Source: Nocardia gamkensis NBRC 108242 (GTDB taxonomy: Bacteria; Actinomycetota; Actinomycetes; Mycobacteriales; Mycobacteriaceae). From it: a stretch of DNA of 64,000 bases. Under the pieces are notes generated by a model, which worked only from the letters and a program-made list of their open reading frames with translations, was not told where the DNA came from and searched no databases. Positions 34,266 through 42,072 of the stretch are shown here, in pieces. The translations under genes were made by a program, and so were the position numbers. Location of the stretch: the NCBI RefSeq assembly GCF_001612985.1, contig NZ_BDBM01000041.1, forward strand, positions 1 to 64,000, written 5' to 3'. How positions within the stretch are numbered: the first letter of the stretch is position 1; every line of letters begins with the position of its first letter.

Positions 34266-35072
34266 ATGCCGCTGGATCCCTCGGCCGCGGCGCTGCTCGC
34301 GGCCGTCGAGGCGTCGCCGCGCGCGGTCGGCGCGCACGACAGGTCCGCGTGGGTCGGCCTGTTCGCCCCCGGCGCGGAGGTCAACGACCCGGTGGGATCC
34401 CGCCCGCACGTCGGCCGCGCCGCCATCGAGCGGTTCTACGACACCTTCATCGGGCCGAACACCATCGCGTTCCGGGTCGACCGCGACCTGGTCCATCCGC
34501 CGATGGTGGTGCGCGATCTGACCATCGTCACCACGATGTCCACCGGCGCCACCGTCTCCGTCCCGATGCATCTGCGCTACCGGCTGGTCGAGCGGGACGG
34601 CGCGTGGCAGATCGTCCACCTGGCCGCGCATTGGGAGCTGGCGGGCATGATCTGGCAACTGCTGCGCACCGGGCTGCCCGGATTGGCCGCCGCGCTGAAG
34701 CTCGGGCCGCAACTGATCGTCAACCAGGGCGTCGGCGGGGCGCTGGGCATGCTACAAGCGCTCGGCGGCGTGGGTCGCCGCGGAAAACGTGCCACGACAG
34801 GGCTTTTCGCTGCCGCGGCGAGCACCGACCTGAGCCGCGTGCGCGAGTTGCTCGGAGATCGGGCCGATCTCGAGTTGCCCGCGGGCACGCCGGTATCGGT
34901 GGAGGAATTCACGAATCGGGTGCGCAACATGCGCTGGAGCAAGGTGATCGCCGCGGGCAGCACCGTCACGGCGAGTGTGCGGCTCGGCGCGGTAGCCGGA
35001 GTGGCGGTCGTGGAGTTCGCGATCGGCAGCGACAGCATCGCGAGTGTGACGTTCTATCTCGACGGTGACTGA
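34266..35072 (+). CDS. SnoaL/NTF2-like (ketosteroid-isomerase-fold) protein
   Basis: The 268-residue protein has an N-terminal NTF2-like domain (FAPGAEVNDPVGSRPHVGRAA, IVTTMSTGATVSVPMHLRYR, WQIVHLAAHW) and a second, shorter region after residue 150 ending SIASVTFYLDGD that may be another half-domain of the same fold. Members bind or isomerise steroids and polyketides. The ATG at 34266 follows GGAGGTACTGCCC. Location at a KstR-type box beside a steroid reductase supports steroid handling; a catalytic pair cannot be assigned with certainty. Confidence 0.7.
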   Translation: MPLDPSAAALLAAVEASPRAVGAHDRSAWVGLFAPGAEVNDPVGSRPHVGRAAIERFYDTFIGPNTIAFRVDRDLVHPPMVVRDLTIVTTMSTGATVSVPMHLRYRLVERDGAWQIVHLAAHWELAGMIWQLLRTGLPGLAAALKLGPQLIVNQGVGGALGMLQALGGVGRRGKRATTGLFAAAASTDLSRVRELLGDRADLELPAGTPVSVEEFTNRVRNMRWSKVIAAGSTVTASVRLGAVAGVAVVEFAIGSDSIASVTFYLDGD

Positions 35073-35114
35073 CCCCGGGATCATCCGCCGCCGCACCCGG
35101 CTACCGCACCGCGA

Positions 35115-36035
35115 TCAGGACGTGAGCTGTCCCGCGCGTTCCACCGTCCGGCCGGTTGCCGGAACTTCGACCACCTCGGACGCCGGTGCCGCATGCTCGG
35201 TCCAGCCGGGCGGACCGAAAACGTATCCGAGCCGCCCGCGCCAGGTGCTCGCTCCGCGCACGTCGCGGATCAGCGCGGCCAACTCGTGATAGTTGACCTT
35301 CAGCGGGTTGTCGGTGCCGATGTTCTTGATGAGGCCGTATCGGACCGGTTCCGATTCGGCGGCGAAGCTGCCGAACATGCGATCCCAGATGATGAGGATG
35401 CCGCCGTAGTTCTTGTCGATGTAGGGCTTGTTCGAACCGTGGTGGACACGATGGTGCGACGGCGTGTTGAACAGGAACTCGATCGGGCGTGGCAGCGTCC
35501 GGACACGCTGGGTGTGGATCGGGAACTGGTACAGCAGCCCGATGCCCTGCAACAAGAAGATCATCCAGGCCGGGAACCCCAGCAGCGCAGCGGGCACCCA
35601 CGCCAGCCCGCGCAGGATGTTGGGGACCGGATGCAGCCAGGAGAGGCGGATCGCGGTGGAGAGGTTGAAGTACTCGCTCGAGTGGTGCACGTTGTGGGCG
35701 GTCCACATCAGCCGCACCCGATGGTCGGCGCGATGCGCCCAGTAGTAACAGAGATCCGTGACGATCAGTCCGAGTACCCAGACCCACCACGAGCGCGGCG
35801 AAAGGTGCAGCGGAGTGATCGCGGCGGCGCCGACCACCGCCGAGAACGGCAACAGGTACTGCATCAGCGGTTTCACCAGCCGGCCCAGGGTGAACGTCGC
35901 GATGTTGGACGCGGTGTCGCGGGCCGACCCGCTGTTGCCGGATCGGTCGGGATCTCGCCGATAGGCGAGCCATTCCACCAGCATGAGCACCGCGAACGCG
36001 GGAATGGCATAGCTCAACAACTCCACACGGCCCAT
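35115..36035 (-). CDS. Sterol desaturase/fatty acid hydroxylase-family protein
   Basis: The 306-residue membrane di-iron enzyme has three histidine boxes: HRADH (HxxxH), HNVHH (HxxHH) and HHRVHH, and four or more hydrophobic helices. The family, including mycobacterial Erg3, uses O2 to hydroxylate or desaturate sterols, carotenoids or lipids. GAAGGAGAACTC precedes the ATG. It is convergent with the SnoaL-like gene and divergent from a NarL-type two-component system, so both sterol-related and membrane-lipid roles are possible. Confidence 0.85.
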   Translation of the reverse strand: MGRVELLSYAIPAFAVLMLVEWLAYRRDPDRSGNSGSARDTASNIATFTLGRLVKPLMQYLLPFSAVVGAAAITPLHLSPRSWWVWVLGLIVTDLCYYWAHRADHRVRLMWTAHNVHHSSEYFNLSTAIRLSWLHPVPNILRGLAWVPAALLGFPAWMIFLLQGIGLLYQFPIHTQRVRTLPRPIEFLFNTPSHHRVHHGSNKPYIDKNYGGILIIWDRMFGSFAAESEPVRYGLIKNIGTDNPLKVNYHELAALIRDVRGASTWRGRLGYVFGPPGWTEHAAPASEVVEVPATGRTVERAGQLTS

Positions 36036-36114
36036 GAGTTCTCCTTCATCGTCCACCGTCGGCTTCGACGCTACGGCTGCGCGGCCGCGAGAACATCGCG
36101 CCGACGAGGGATCG

Positions 36115-36138
36115 CGCGTCCCCCGCGCGGGGGACGCG
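36115..36138. promoter_or_regulatory. Perfect 24-bp GC palindrome between divergent genes
   Basis: Arms CGCGTCCCCCGC and its complement meet without spacer, about 80 bp from the desaturase start and 115 bp from the kinase start. It may be an operator, for example of the adjacent NarL-type regulator, or a hairpin; the high GC content makes chance pairing less improbable than usual. Confidence 0.35.
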
Positions 36139-36252
36139 GGCGGCTCGGTCGGCGGGCACAGTGAGTGGTCGGCGTCCCCGGCGCGGCCGGGCGCGCTCGC
36201 TAGGATCGCCGCGTGACTCGGCGCTGAACCGGACGGAGGCGGTGGCGAACTG

Positions 36253-37416
36253 TTGGATGTGAGCAGGTCGCTGGCCCGGCAGTCGGTGGTGGTCGCCGTC
36301 GCGGCGGCCCTGATCGACGCGGTGGTGCTGGGGCTGTGCGGCGTATTCGCCGTTGCACCGTGGCAGACGGCCGCCGCGATCACCGCGATCGTCGCCGCCG
36401 ATCTGGCCTTGGCCGCGCCGCCCAGGACCGCCGGGGTGGTGGCGGTGGCGCAGGTGCTCGTGCGATTGCTGGCCGCATTGTTGCTGCACCGCCACGGGTT
36501 CCCGGTGCGGTTCGCCGACGTGGGTTTCCTGGTGGCCGGATATCGCGCGGGTGCATGGCTCGCCGGGCCGAAATCCGTGCTGACCATGCTGCTGCTGTGC
36601 GGCGGCGTGGCCACGGCCCACGTGCTCACCGGCAGCAACGCCGCCCAGGACTGGCGGCTGCTGCTCGCCTCCACGGTGGCCGCGGGATGCGTGCCCTGGC
36701 TGGTCGGCCGTTACACAGCCGCGCGCGGCGCCTACATCGCCGACCTCGAGCAGCGTGCCCGGTTGCGACAGCAGGAGCACCGGGCGGCTCTGGAGCGAGC
36801 GGTCACCGAAGAGCGGGCGGCCATCGCCCGCGACCTGCACGACGTGATCTCGCATCACGTCAGCGCGATCGGCATCCACGCCGGCGCCGCCAGGCTGGCG
36901 CTGGGCGGCGCGGCGCCCCCCGCCGCCGCCCGATCGCTGTCCGCGGTGGAATCCAGCAGCCGGGCCGCGATGGTCGATCTGCGCCGCCAGCTCGATCTGT
37001 TGCACGGACGCGATGACGACGGTCAGCGCCAGCCGGGACTCGCCGACATCGACGGGCTGATCGAGCACGTCCGCGCGGCCGGGCTCGAGGTCGAGACGAC
37101 GGTGCGCGGGGACGCGGTCGAACTGCCCGACTCGCTGAACATCACCTTGTACCGCATCGTGCAGGAGATGCTGACCAACGCGCTGCGGCACGGGGACGGC
37201 ACGCACGCGCGACTGGAGGTGGAGTACCTACCGAAGCGGGTGGTGCTGCGCGCGACCAATCCCCTCGCCCGCGAACCGGCCGCCGCCGACACCTCGGTCC
37301 CGCGTGGACTCAACGGGATCCGCCGCCGCGCCGAGCTGTTCGGCGGCGAACTGGACTACGGCAGCGACGCCGCGCAGTGGCACACCACGGTGTCCGTGCC
37401 GATCGGAGGATCGTGA
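36253..37416 (+). CDS. NarL-class sensor histidine kinase
   Basis: The 387-residue kinase has four to five N-terminal hydrophobic helices with no large periplasmic domain, a HisKA_3 dimerisation segment with phospho-acceptor His in EERAAIARDLHDVISHHVSAI, and an HATPase domain (LYRIVQEMLTNALRHG, RGLNGIRRRAELFGG). This layout is like DesK and other membrane-state sensors. The start is TTG 36253 with GGTGG upstream; an in-frame GTG lies two codons later. It overlaps its regulator by 4 bp. Confidence 0.9.
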   Translation: MDVSRSLARQSVVVAVAAALIDAVVLGLCGVFAVAPWQTAAAITAIVAADLALAAPPRTAGVVAVAQVLVRLLAALLLHRHGFPVRFADVGFLVAGYRAGAWLAGPKSVLTMLLLCGGVATAHVLTGSNAAQDWRLLLASTVAAGCVPWLVGRYTAARGAYIADLEQRARLRQQEHRAALERAVTEERAAIARDLHDVISHHVSAIGIHAGAARLALGGAAPPAAARSLSAVESSSRAAMVDLRRQLDLLHGRDDDGQRQPGLADIDGLIEHVRAAGLEVETTVRGDAVELPDSLNITLYRIVQEMLTNALRHGDGTHARLEVEYLPKRVVLRATNPLAREPAAADTSVPRGLNGIRRRAELFGGELDYGSDAAQWHTTVSVPIGGS

Positions 37417-38069
37417 ACCCACCCATCCGCGTCCTGATCGCCGACGACCACAGCATGTTCCGCTCCGGCCTACGCGCCGTCGTCGACAGCCAGGCGGACC
37501 TCGATTGCGTCGCCGAAGTGAGCGACGGCCGCGCGGCCATCACCGAGACCGCCCGGCTGCGACCGGATGTCGCGATCCTCGATGTCCGGATGCCGAAGCT
37601 GGACGGGCTGGCCGCCACCGGCGCGATCGTCGCCGCGGGCGGAACGCACGTCCTGGTGCTCACCACCTATGACAGCGACGCCAACCTGTATCGCGCCTTG
37701 CAGGCGGGTGCGAGCGGATTCCTGCTGAAAAGCCTGCCGCCAGAGGAGTTGGTCACGGCCATCCGGATCGCGGCACGCGGCGACGCGCTGATCGATCCCT
37801 CGATGACCCGCCGCCTGGTCTCCCGCTTCGCGAGCACGCTCGCACCGCCGCGCACCCCGCAGGAAGTCCACCAGCTCACCGCTCGTGAACTCGAGGTACT
37901 GCTCCTGCTGGCCGACGCGCGCAGCAATGCCGAGATCGCCGCGCAACTGGGCGTCGGCGAGGAGACGGTGAAGACCCATGTCTCCCGTATCCTCGCCAAA
38001 CTCGGCGTGCGCGATCGCATCCACGCCGTCGTCTACGCCCATCAGCACGGGCTGGTCACGCCGGAATAG
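37413..38069 (+). CDS. NarL/FixJ-family response regulator
   Basis: The 218-residue protein has a receiver domain (VLIADDHSMFRSGLRAV, phospho-acceptor in ILDVRMPKLDG, FLLKSLPPEELV) and a LuxR-type HTH (LTARELEVLLLLADARSNAEIAAQLGVGEETVKTHVSRIL). The GTG start follows CGGAGGA and overlaps the kinase stop (GTGA). It probably controls itself and perhaps the divergent desaturase gene. Confidence 0.92.
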   Translation: MNPPIRVLIADDHSMFRSGLRAVVDSQADLDCVAEVSDGRAAITETARLRPDVAILDVRMPKLDGLAATGAIVAAGGTHVLVLTTYDSDANLYRALQAGASGFLLKSLPPEELVTAIRIAARGDALIDPSMTRRLVSRFASTLAPPRTPQEVHQLTARELEVLLLLADARSNAEIAAQLGVGEETVKTHVSRILAKLGVRDRIHAVVYAHQHGLVTPE

Positions 38070-38171
38070 GCGCGCTCGCCTGTGCCGCCGAGGCGCGGGA
38101 CCACCCGACCACTCCTCGACGCCGGCCACTACGGCGGAGCGGCGCTCACCTCGCCGCTCCGCCGACACGGC

Positions 38172-38978
38172 TCAGGCGCCGCTGGGCGCTTCGCCGACGG
38201 TGGTCGTGGGATCGATGATGCCGAAGACCTCGCCCTGCGGGCCCTGGACGATGCCCATCCGCCCGAAGGGGCTGTCGTCGGGCCCGGACATCACGGTGGC
38301 GCCGAGATCGCCCGCCTGGGACAACGCCTGGTCGGTGTTGTCGACCTGGAACCAGGCCAGCCAATACGACGGGTTGTCGCCCGGCATCTTCGTCGAGTCG
38401 TTGACGCCGCCGACGGCGTCGCCGCCGGGCGTCAGGCTGATGGTGGAGTAGACGAAGCGCTCGCCGTCACCGATCTCGGCGTAGTGCCAGCCGAACACGT
38501 CGGCGTAGAACTCCTGCGCCTGCTTGTAGTCGCTGGTGTGCAGTTCGTTCCAGCAGTAGGCGCCGTGCTCGTTGTAGATGCCCGCGCCCGCGTGGGCCTT
38601 GGCCTCCCAGACCCCGAACACCGCGCCGGTGGGGTCGGCGCCGACGAACATGCGGCCGACATCGAGCACGTCGAACGGTTTCATCATCAGCGCACCGCCC
38701 GCCGCGCCGACCTTCTCCCCGATCGCGTCGGCGCTGTCGGCGGCGAGGTAGGTGGTCCACACCGAAGGCATCGGCATGCCTTCCGGCTTGGGGCCGATGC
38801 CCGCGGCCGCGCGGCCGTTGCGCATCGCCATCAGATATCCACCCGCCTCCGGCGGGCTGTCCTGGATCTCCCAGCCGAAGAGGGCGCCGTAGAATTCGCG
38901 GGCGCGCGCCGGATCGTCGACCTGGCAGTCGACCCAGCACGGCGTTCCCTGCGGCCAGCTTCCGTCATGAGTGGGCAT
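38172..38978 (-). CDS. Two-domain VOC-family protein (CFP30B/Rv0577-like)
   Basis: The 268-residue protein is a duplication of the glyoxalase/VOC fold: QGTPCWVDCQVDDPARAREFYGALFGW opens the first half and GAYCWNELHTSDYKQAQEFYADVFGW the second. It resembles the secreted antigen CFP30B of M. tuberculosis, for which a methylglyoxal or metabolite-binding role has been suggested. The ATG at 38978 was chosen; the frame extends to 39032 without support. It stands alone after the two-component operon. Confidence 0.85.
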   Translation of the reverse strand: MPTHDGSWPQGTPCWVDCQVDDPARAREFYGALFGWEIQDSPPEAGGYLMAMRNGRAAAGIGPKPEGMPMPSVWTTYLAADSADAIGEKVGAAGGALMMKPFDVLDVGRMFVGADPTGAVFGVWEAKAHAGAGIYNEHGAYCWNELHTSDYKQAQEFYADVFGWHYAEIGDGERFVYSTISLTPGGDAVGGVNDSTKMPGDNPSYWLAWFQVDNTDQALSQAGDLGATVMSGPDDSPFGRMGIVQGPQGEVFGIIDPTTTVGEAPSGA

Positions 38979-39441
38979 TGCGAGTGCCTCCTGACACGGG
39001 TTGCCGATGTGCGGCCGAGACAGCCGGCACACGGCTAGTCAACCACCAGCACTCCGTGGAAGTGAGCCGATTCGGCCGACCGCTCGATCGGGTTCACGAG
39101 CGTTGGGGACTCAGGGGAAAGACCCCTTACACAGATCAGTCCCCGGTAGTCTTATCGAAACCGTGAGCGTCGGTCGTCGCTGACGACTCCGGTGTTTCGA
39201 CTGGCTTGCCGGGGGCCTAGCCGGATCCTGGGTCGGTGTCTTCACTGCCTGCCGACGTCTCGGCTGACAGTGCGCTCACCTACCGGTGCTCCGGTGTAAT
39301 AACTAGTCTCCTCCACATTTTCCGCTAGTCAAGAGGTCGAACCGCCGATTCTCCGAGCCGGCGCGCGGCCGCGCCGCGCACCACAGACATCCTTCAGCAA
39401 ATCGATCTTGACGTGTACTCTTGGCATCCGAACCATGCGAT
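38979..39441. other. Long intergenic region between VOC gene and hydratase operon
   Basis: No gene is evident. A possible -35 (TTGACG at 39408) lies near the right end. Segment 39100-39330 contains several short complementary stretches and an AT-richer patch (39295-39335), so an RNA leader for either side is possible, but I could not fit it to a known riboswitch. Confidence 0.4.
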
Positions 39442-39457
39442 TGTGACTGGGGTCACA
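39442..39457. promoter_or_regulatory. CRP-consensus site upstream of the hydratase operon
   Basis: TGTGA-CTGGGG-TCACA matches the TGTGA-N6-TCACA consensus of CRP-family regulators at all ten defined positions, the form used by mycobacterial CRP (Rv3676). It lies 168 bp before the first gene, so control is possible if the promoter is nearby; an open promoter could not be assigned. Confidence 0.6.
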
Positions 39458-39624
39458 GCCCCGTCGCCCGACTGCTCCCGTCTGCCCGATGGCCGGGCAG
39501 ACCGTCCCGTTGGAGTCCCCATGGCGCTCGTCCTCGGTCCCGCTTCGACGAGTGCGGGCGTGCGCGCACATATCCACCGCAACCGCGCCGCCGGGGACAC
39601 CGGATCCGTCGCTACGGAGTCATC

Positions 39625-40050
39625 ATGAGCGCACCGAACCGATTCGACGAGTTGCAGCATCGCGTCGCGGACCTCGCACCGGTCTTCCGCGAGCCGCTCG
39701 ACTCGCCCTACGAGATCTCCAACGAGTTGTTCGCCGCACTTCGGCACGTTCTGCACGACGTGGGCGGCCAACCGGACATCCCGGTCGAGTACCGGGAGAA
39801 GGAGGAAGAGCCCTGGGAGATGAGCACCTACGTCACGTGCGAATGCCTCGGGTGGCGCGGGGTGTGGAACTCCGAGGAACGCAGGCGAGCGGAGAACGAT
39901 CTCGGCGCGACGCTGTATTTCGGTCTCCCCTACTACGCGCGCTGGGCGACCGTCGCGGCGAAGACTCTGGTCGCCAAGGGATTGATCACCCCCGACGAAC
40001 TCTCGGCCAAGTTGGACGAAGTGCGCGCCCGTAGGGAGGCGCGGCCATGA
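39625..40050 (+). CDS. Thiocyanate hydrolase/nitrile hydratase beta N-terminal-like subunit
   Basis: The 141-residue protein resembles the N-terminal half of nitrile hydratase beta subunits and the ScnB subunit of thiocyanate hydrolase. It contains FREPLDSPYEISNELFAALRHVL, a C-E-C motif in VTCECLGWRG, and a helical tail (ATVAAKTLVAKGLITPDEL). It is the first of four genes with 4-bp overlaps. Gene order here equals scnB-scnA-scnC plus activator of Thiobacillus thioparus. The C-E-C motif also recalls hydratase activators, so the roles of first and last gene could be swapped. Confidence 0.7.
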   Translation: MSAPNRFDELQHRVADLAPVFREPLDSPYEISNELFAALRHVLHDVGGQPDIPVEYREKEEEPWEMSTYVTCECLGWRGVWNSEERRRAENDLGATLYFGLPYYARWATVAAKTLVAKGLITPDELSAKLDEVRARREARP

Positions 40051-40346
40051 GCAGGAAGTATCGGATCGGCGATCGCGTGCGGGTGCGCGACGCCACGTCG
40101 ATGTTCCACACCCGTACCCAGGCCTATACGCGCGGGCACACCGGCGTCGTCGTCGAGCACCGGCCGGAGTGGATCATCCCCGAGGACGAGGCGTGGGGAC
40201 GCGAGGACGGTCGCGTCGAGCCGTTCTATGTCGTGCGATTCCGTCAGAAGGATTTGTGGCCCAAATACACCGGCTTCGACGCCGACACCTTGGAGACTGA
40301 GGTCTCCGAGCGCTGGCTCGAGCCCGCAGAGGAGGACGCCCAGTGA
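40047..40346 (+). CDS. Hydratase beta C-terminal-like subunit (ScnA-like)
   Basis: The 99-residue SH3-like protein contains RIGDRVRVRDATSMFHTRTQ and YTRGHTGVVVEH, the FHTRxxxYxRGHxG signature of the C-terminal half of nitrile hydratase beta, found as a separate subunit in thiocyanate hydrolase and in three-subunit nitrile hydratases. It overlaps both neighbours by 4 bp. It would pack against the cobalt-bearing subunit. Confidence 0.82.
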   Translation: MSRKYRIGDRVRVRDATSMFHTRTQAYTRGHTGVVVEHRPEWIIPEDEAWGREDGRVEPFYVVRFRQKDLWPKYTGFDADTLETEVSERWLEPAEEDAQ

Positions 40347-41053
40347 GCCGGACCCACGATCACGACACCCACGCGCCGATCCGGACGAGCGACGAGATCA
40401 GCGAATTCGAAGTGCTCGAGACGGCGGTCCGCGAACTGGCCATCGAAAAGGGGCTCTTCTCCCAGGAAGACCACCGCAGGTTCGCCGAGTGGGCCGAATC
40501 GGTCGGTCCGCACGGCGGATCGCGACTGGTCGCCAAGGCGTGGACCGATCCCGACTTCAAGGCGCGCCTGCTCGCCGACGGGACCGAGACGTGCAAAGAG
40601 GTCGGCATCGACTGGCACGATCCAACCGGCTCCGGGACGCCGAGCGACTACACCTACTTCTACGTGCTGGAGAACACCCCGCAGGTGCACAACGTCATCG
40701 TGTGCACGCTGTGTTCGTGCTATCCGCGACCGGTTCTCGGTATGTCCCCCGACTGGTATCGCACACCCAATTACCGTCGCCGCCTGGTGCGCTGGCCCCG
40801 CGAGGTACTCGCCGAGTTCGGCTTGCACTTCCCGCCCGACGTCGAGATCCGGGTGCACGATTCGAACCAGAAATCCCGGTTCATGGTGCTGCCGATGCGC
40901 CCAGAGGGCACCGAGGGCTGGACCGAGGAGCAGCTGGCCGCCATCGTCACCCGGGACACCATGATCGGAGTGGCGCTGCCCCAGGTCGACTGGACCGCGC
41001 AGCAGCCGCCGAACCGAGTCGAGACCGCGACAGGACAGGAGGGACGCCGGTGA
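40343..41053 (+). CDS. Cobalt-type hydratase catalytic subunit (ScnC/nitrile hydratase alpha-like)
   Basis: The 236-residue subunit carries the metal claw C121-T-L-C124-S-C126 in VIVCTLCSCYPRPVLG. Thr after the first Cys marks the cobalt type, and the last two Cys are normally oxidised to sulfinic and sulfenic acids. The family hydrates nitriles to amides or thiocyanate to carbonyl sulfide and ammonia. The extended N-terminus (MSRTHDHDTH onward) and split beta subunit favour thiocyanate hydrolase or a ToyJKL-like three-subunit nitrile hydratase. GTG start follows AGAGGAGG. Confidence 0.88.
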   Translation: MSRTHDHDTHAPIRTSDEISEFEVLETAVRELAIEKGLFSQEDHRRFAEWAESVGPHGGSRLVAKAWTDPDFKARLLADGTETCKEVGIDWHDPTGSGTPSDYTYFYVLENTPQVHNVIVCTLCSCYPRPVLGMSPDWYRTPNYRRRLVRWPREVLAEFGLHFPPDVEIRVHDSNQKSRFMVLPMRPEGTEGWTEEQLAAIVTRDTMIGVALPQVDWTAQQPPNRVETATGQEGRR

Positions 41054-41379
41054 CGAGCGGTCCGTACGAAGTGCTGCTGAACACCCTGGGTCCCGCGTCG
41101 CACCGGGAGAGCACCCTGCCCGAACTCGATGGCAAGCCGGACCCGTGGGAGTCCAGCATGCAAGCCACGTGCGAATGCCTCTCCTGGCGCGGCGCCCTGG
41201 ACAACCTGGAGCGCCGCCATGCCGAGGACGAGCTCGGCGAGACCATCTACCAGGACTTCCCGGTACGCACCCGATCGGTGGTGGTCACCGCGCACGCGCT
41301 GATGGACTTGGGCGTGATCAGCCCGGAGGAACTGCACGCCCGCATGGAAGCGGTCCGGGAGCGATTCCACCGGCAGTAG
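41050..41379 (+). CDS. Hydratase activator/P15K-like accessory protein
   Basis: The 109-residue protein is related to beta N-terminal domains and to activators that load the metal or mature the cysteines. It has a C-E-C motif in QATCECLSWRG, which recalls the Cys motif of p14K-type metallochaperones, and helical RTRSVVVTAHALMDLGVISPEEL. The GTG overlaps the catalytic-subunit stop and AGGAGGG precedes it. The position downstream of the catalytic gene matches P15K of thiocyanate hydrolase clusters. Confidence 0.72.
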   Translation: MTSGPYEVLLNTLGPASHRESTLPELDGKPDPWESSMQATCECLSWRGALDNLERRHAEDELGETIYQDFPVRTRSVVVTAHALMDLGVISPEELHARMEAVRERFHRQ

Positions 41380-41434
41380 GCGCACCAGAACCGGCGGGGA
41401 GCCGCGGAGACCGCCGAACGAAGCATCGCAAACG

Positions 41435-41468
41435 AAAAGGCCCGGAACCTCATGGTTCCGGGCCTTTT
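41435..41468. terminator. Bidirectional intrinsic terminator
   Basis: A perfect 15-bp stem, AAAAGGCCCGGAACC with its complement, has a TCAT loop and an A-run on one side and T-run on the other. It lies between the hydratase operon (plus) and the tRNA gene (minus) and can stop both. Confidence 0.92.
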
Positions 41469-41474
41469 TGCTAG

Positions 41475-41548
41475 TAGCGGGGACAGGATTTGAACCTGCG
41501 ACCTCTGGGTTATGAGCCCAGCGAGCTACCGAGCTGCTCCACCCCGCG
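41475..41548 (-). tRNA. Initiator tRNA-Met (anticodon CAT)
   Basis: The transcript begins CGCGGGGTGGAGCAG and ends CCCCGCTA, folding into a cloverleaf with anticodon CAT. Three consecutive G-C pairs (GGG...CCC) below the anticodon loop and the unpaired first base of the acceptor stem (C1 opposite U72) identify it as the initiator. The CCA end is not encoded. Confidence 0.95.
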
Positions 41549-41741
41549 TCGGTGAACACAACATTACACACGGGTTCACGCAGTCTGCAAATCACCAGCT
41601 CAGCAGCGGTTTCGACGCGGTATACGGACCACAAACCGTCGGCGGGACCCTGTAGCCACCCCGGAACGCGCGATGCGATCTCGGCGAGAAGCACATTCGA
41701 CACCGCGCGCACAAGATTTGCCACACGTTGACCACTTCAAA

Positions 41742-41780
41742 CGTGACGTACTTCACTATTTCGACGTGATCTCACTCACA
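41742..41780. promoter_or_regulatory. Two tandem CRP-like sites upstream of rpf
   Basis: CGTGA-CGTACT-TCACT (41742-41757) and CGTGA-TCTCAC-TCACA (41765-41780) match 8 and 9 of the ten CRP consensus positions and are 23 bp apart centre to centre. CRP (Rv3676) is known to control rpfA in M. tuberculosis, so a role here is plausible. Confidence 0.65.
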
Positions 41781-41977
41781 TAACGATGCGATAACTTACC
41801 ACTGCCCCGGCGTGTTGATGCCGTTTCCCACCTGGAAAAACGGGGATATTCCTGTTATTCGCTTCATGCAATTCCGGCGTTATCCAGATGTGATCTGCTG
41901 AGATTTCTTCGTTACCGTCAATCCACGGCCCGGATCATCCGAGACGGGCTCGAACTCGAACCGCCGAACACCGGCAA

Positions 41978-42021
41978 CCCTGTCCCGCGGTTCGAGGATC
42001 CCCGACGACCTGGGGACAGGG
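41978..42021 (+). other. Hairpin in the rpf leader
   Basis: CCCTGTCCC and GGGACAGGG form a 9-bp stem around 26 nt that contain a further short stem, within a leader of about 250 nt between the CRP-like sites and the rpf ATG. It could be part of an RNA switch: rpf genes of actinobacteria often have a c-di-AMP (ydaO) riboswitch, but I could not find that switch's conserved segments. Confidence 0.45.
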
Positions 42022-42072
42022 ACGCGGCAGAGTTCCATCGCCGTGCCGGCGGGCGCAGGGAGGGAAACGACC

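Noticed and set aside
39100..39335. Possible riboswitch in the region before the hydratase operon.
   Set aside because: Several short complementary words are present, but no known class (c-di-AMP, cobalamin or others) could be fitted.
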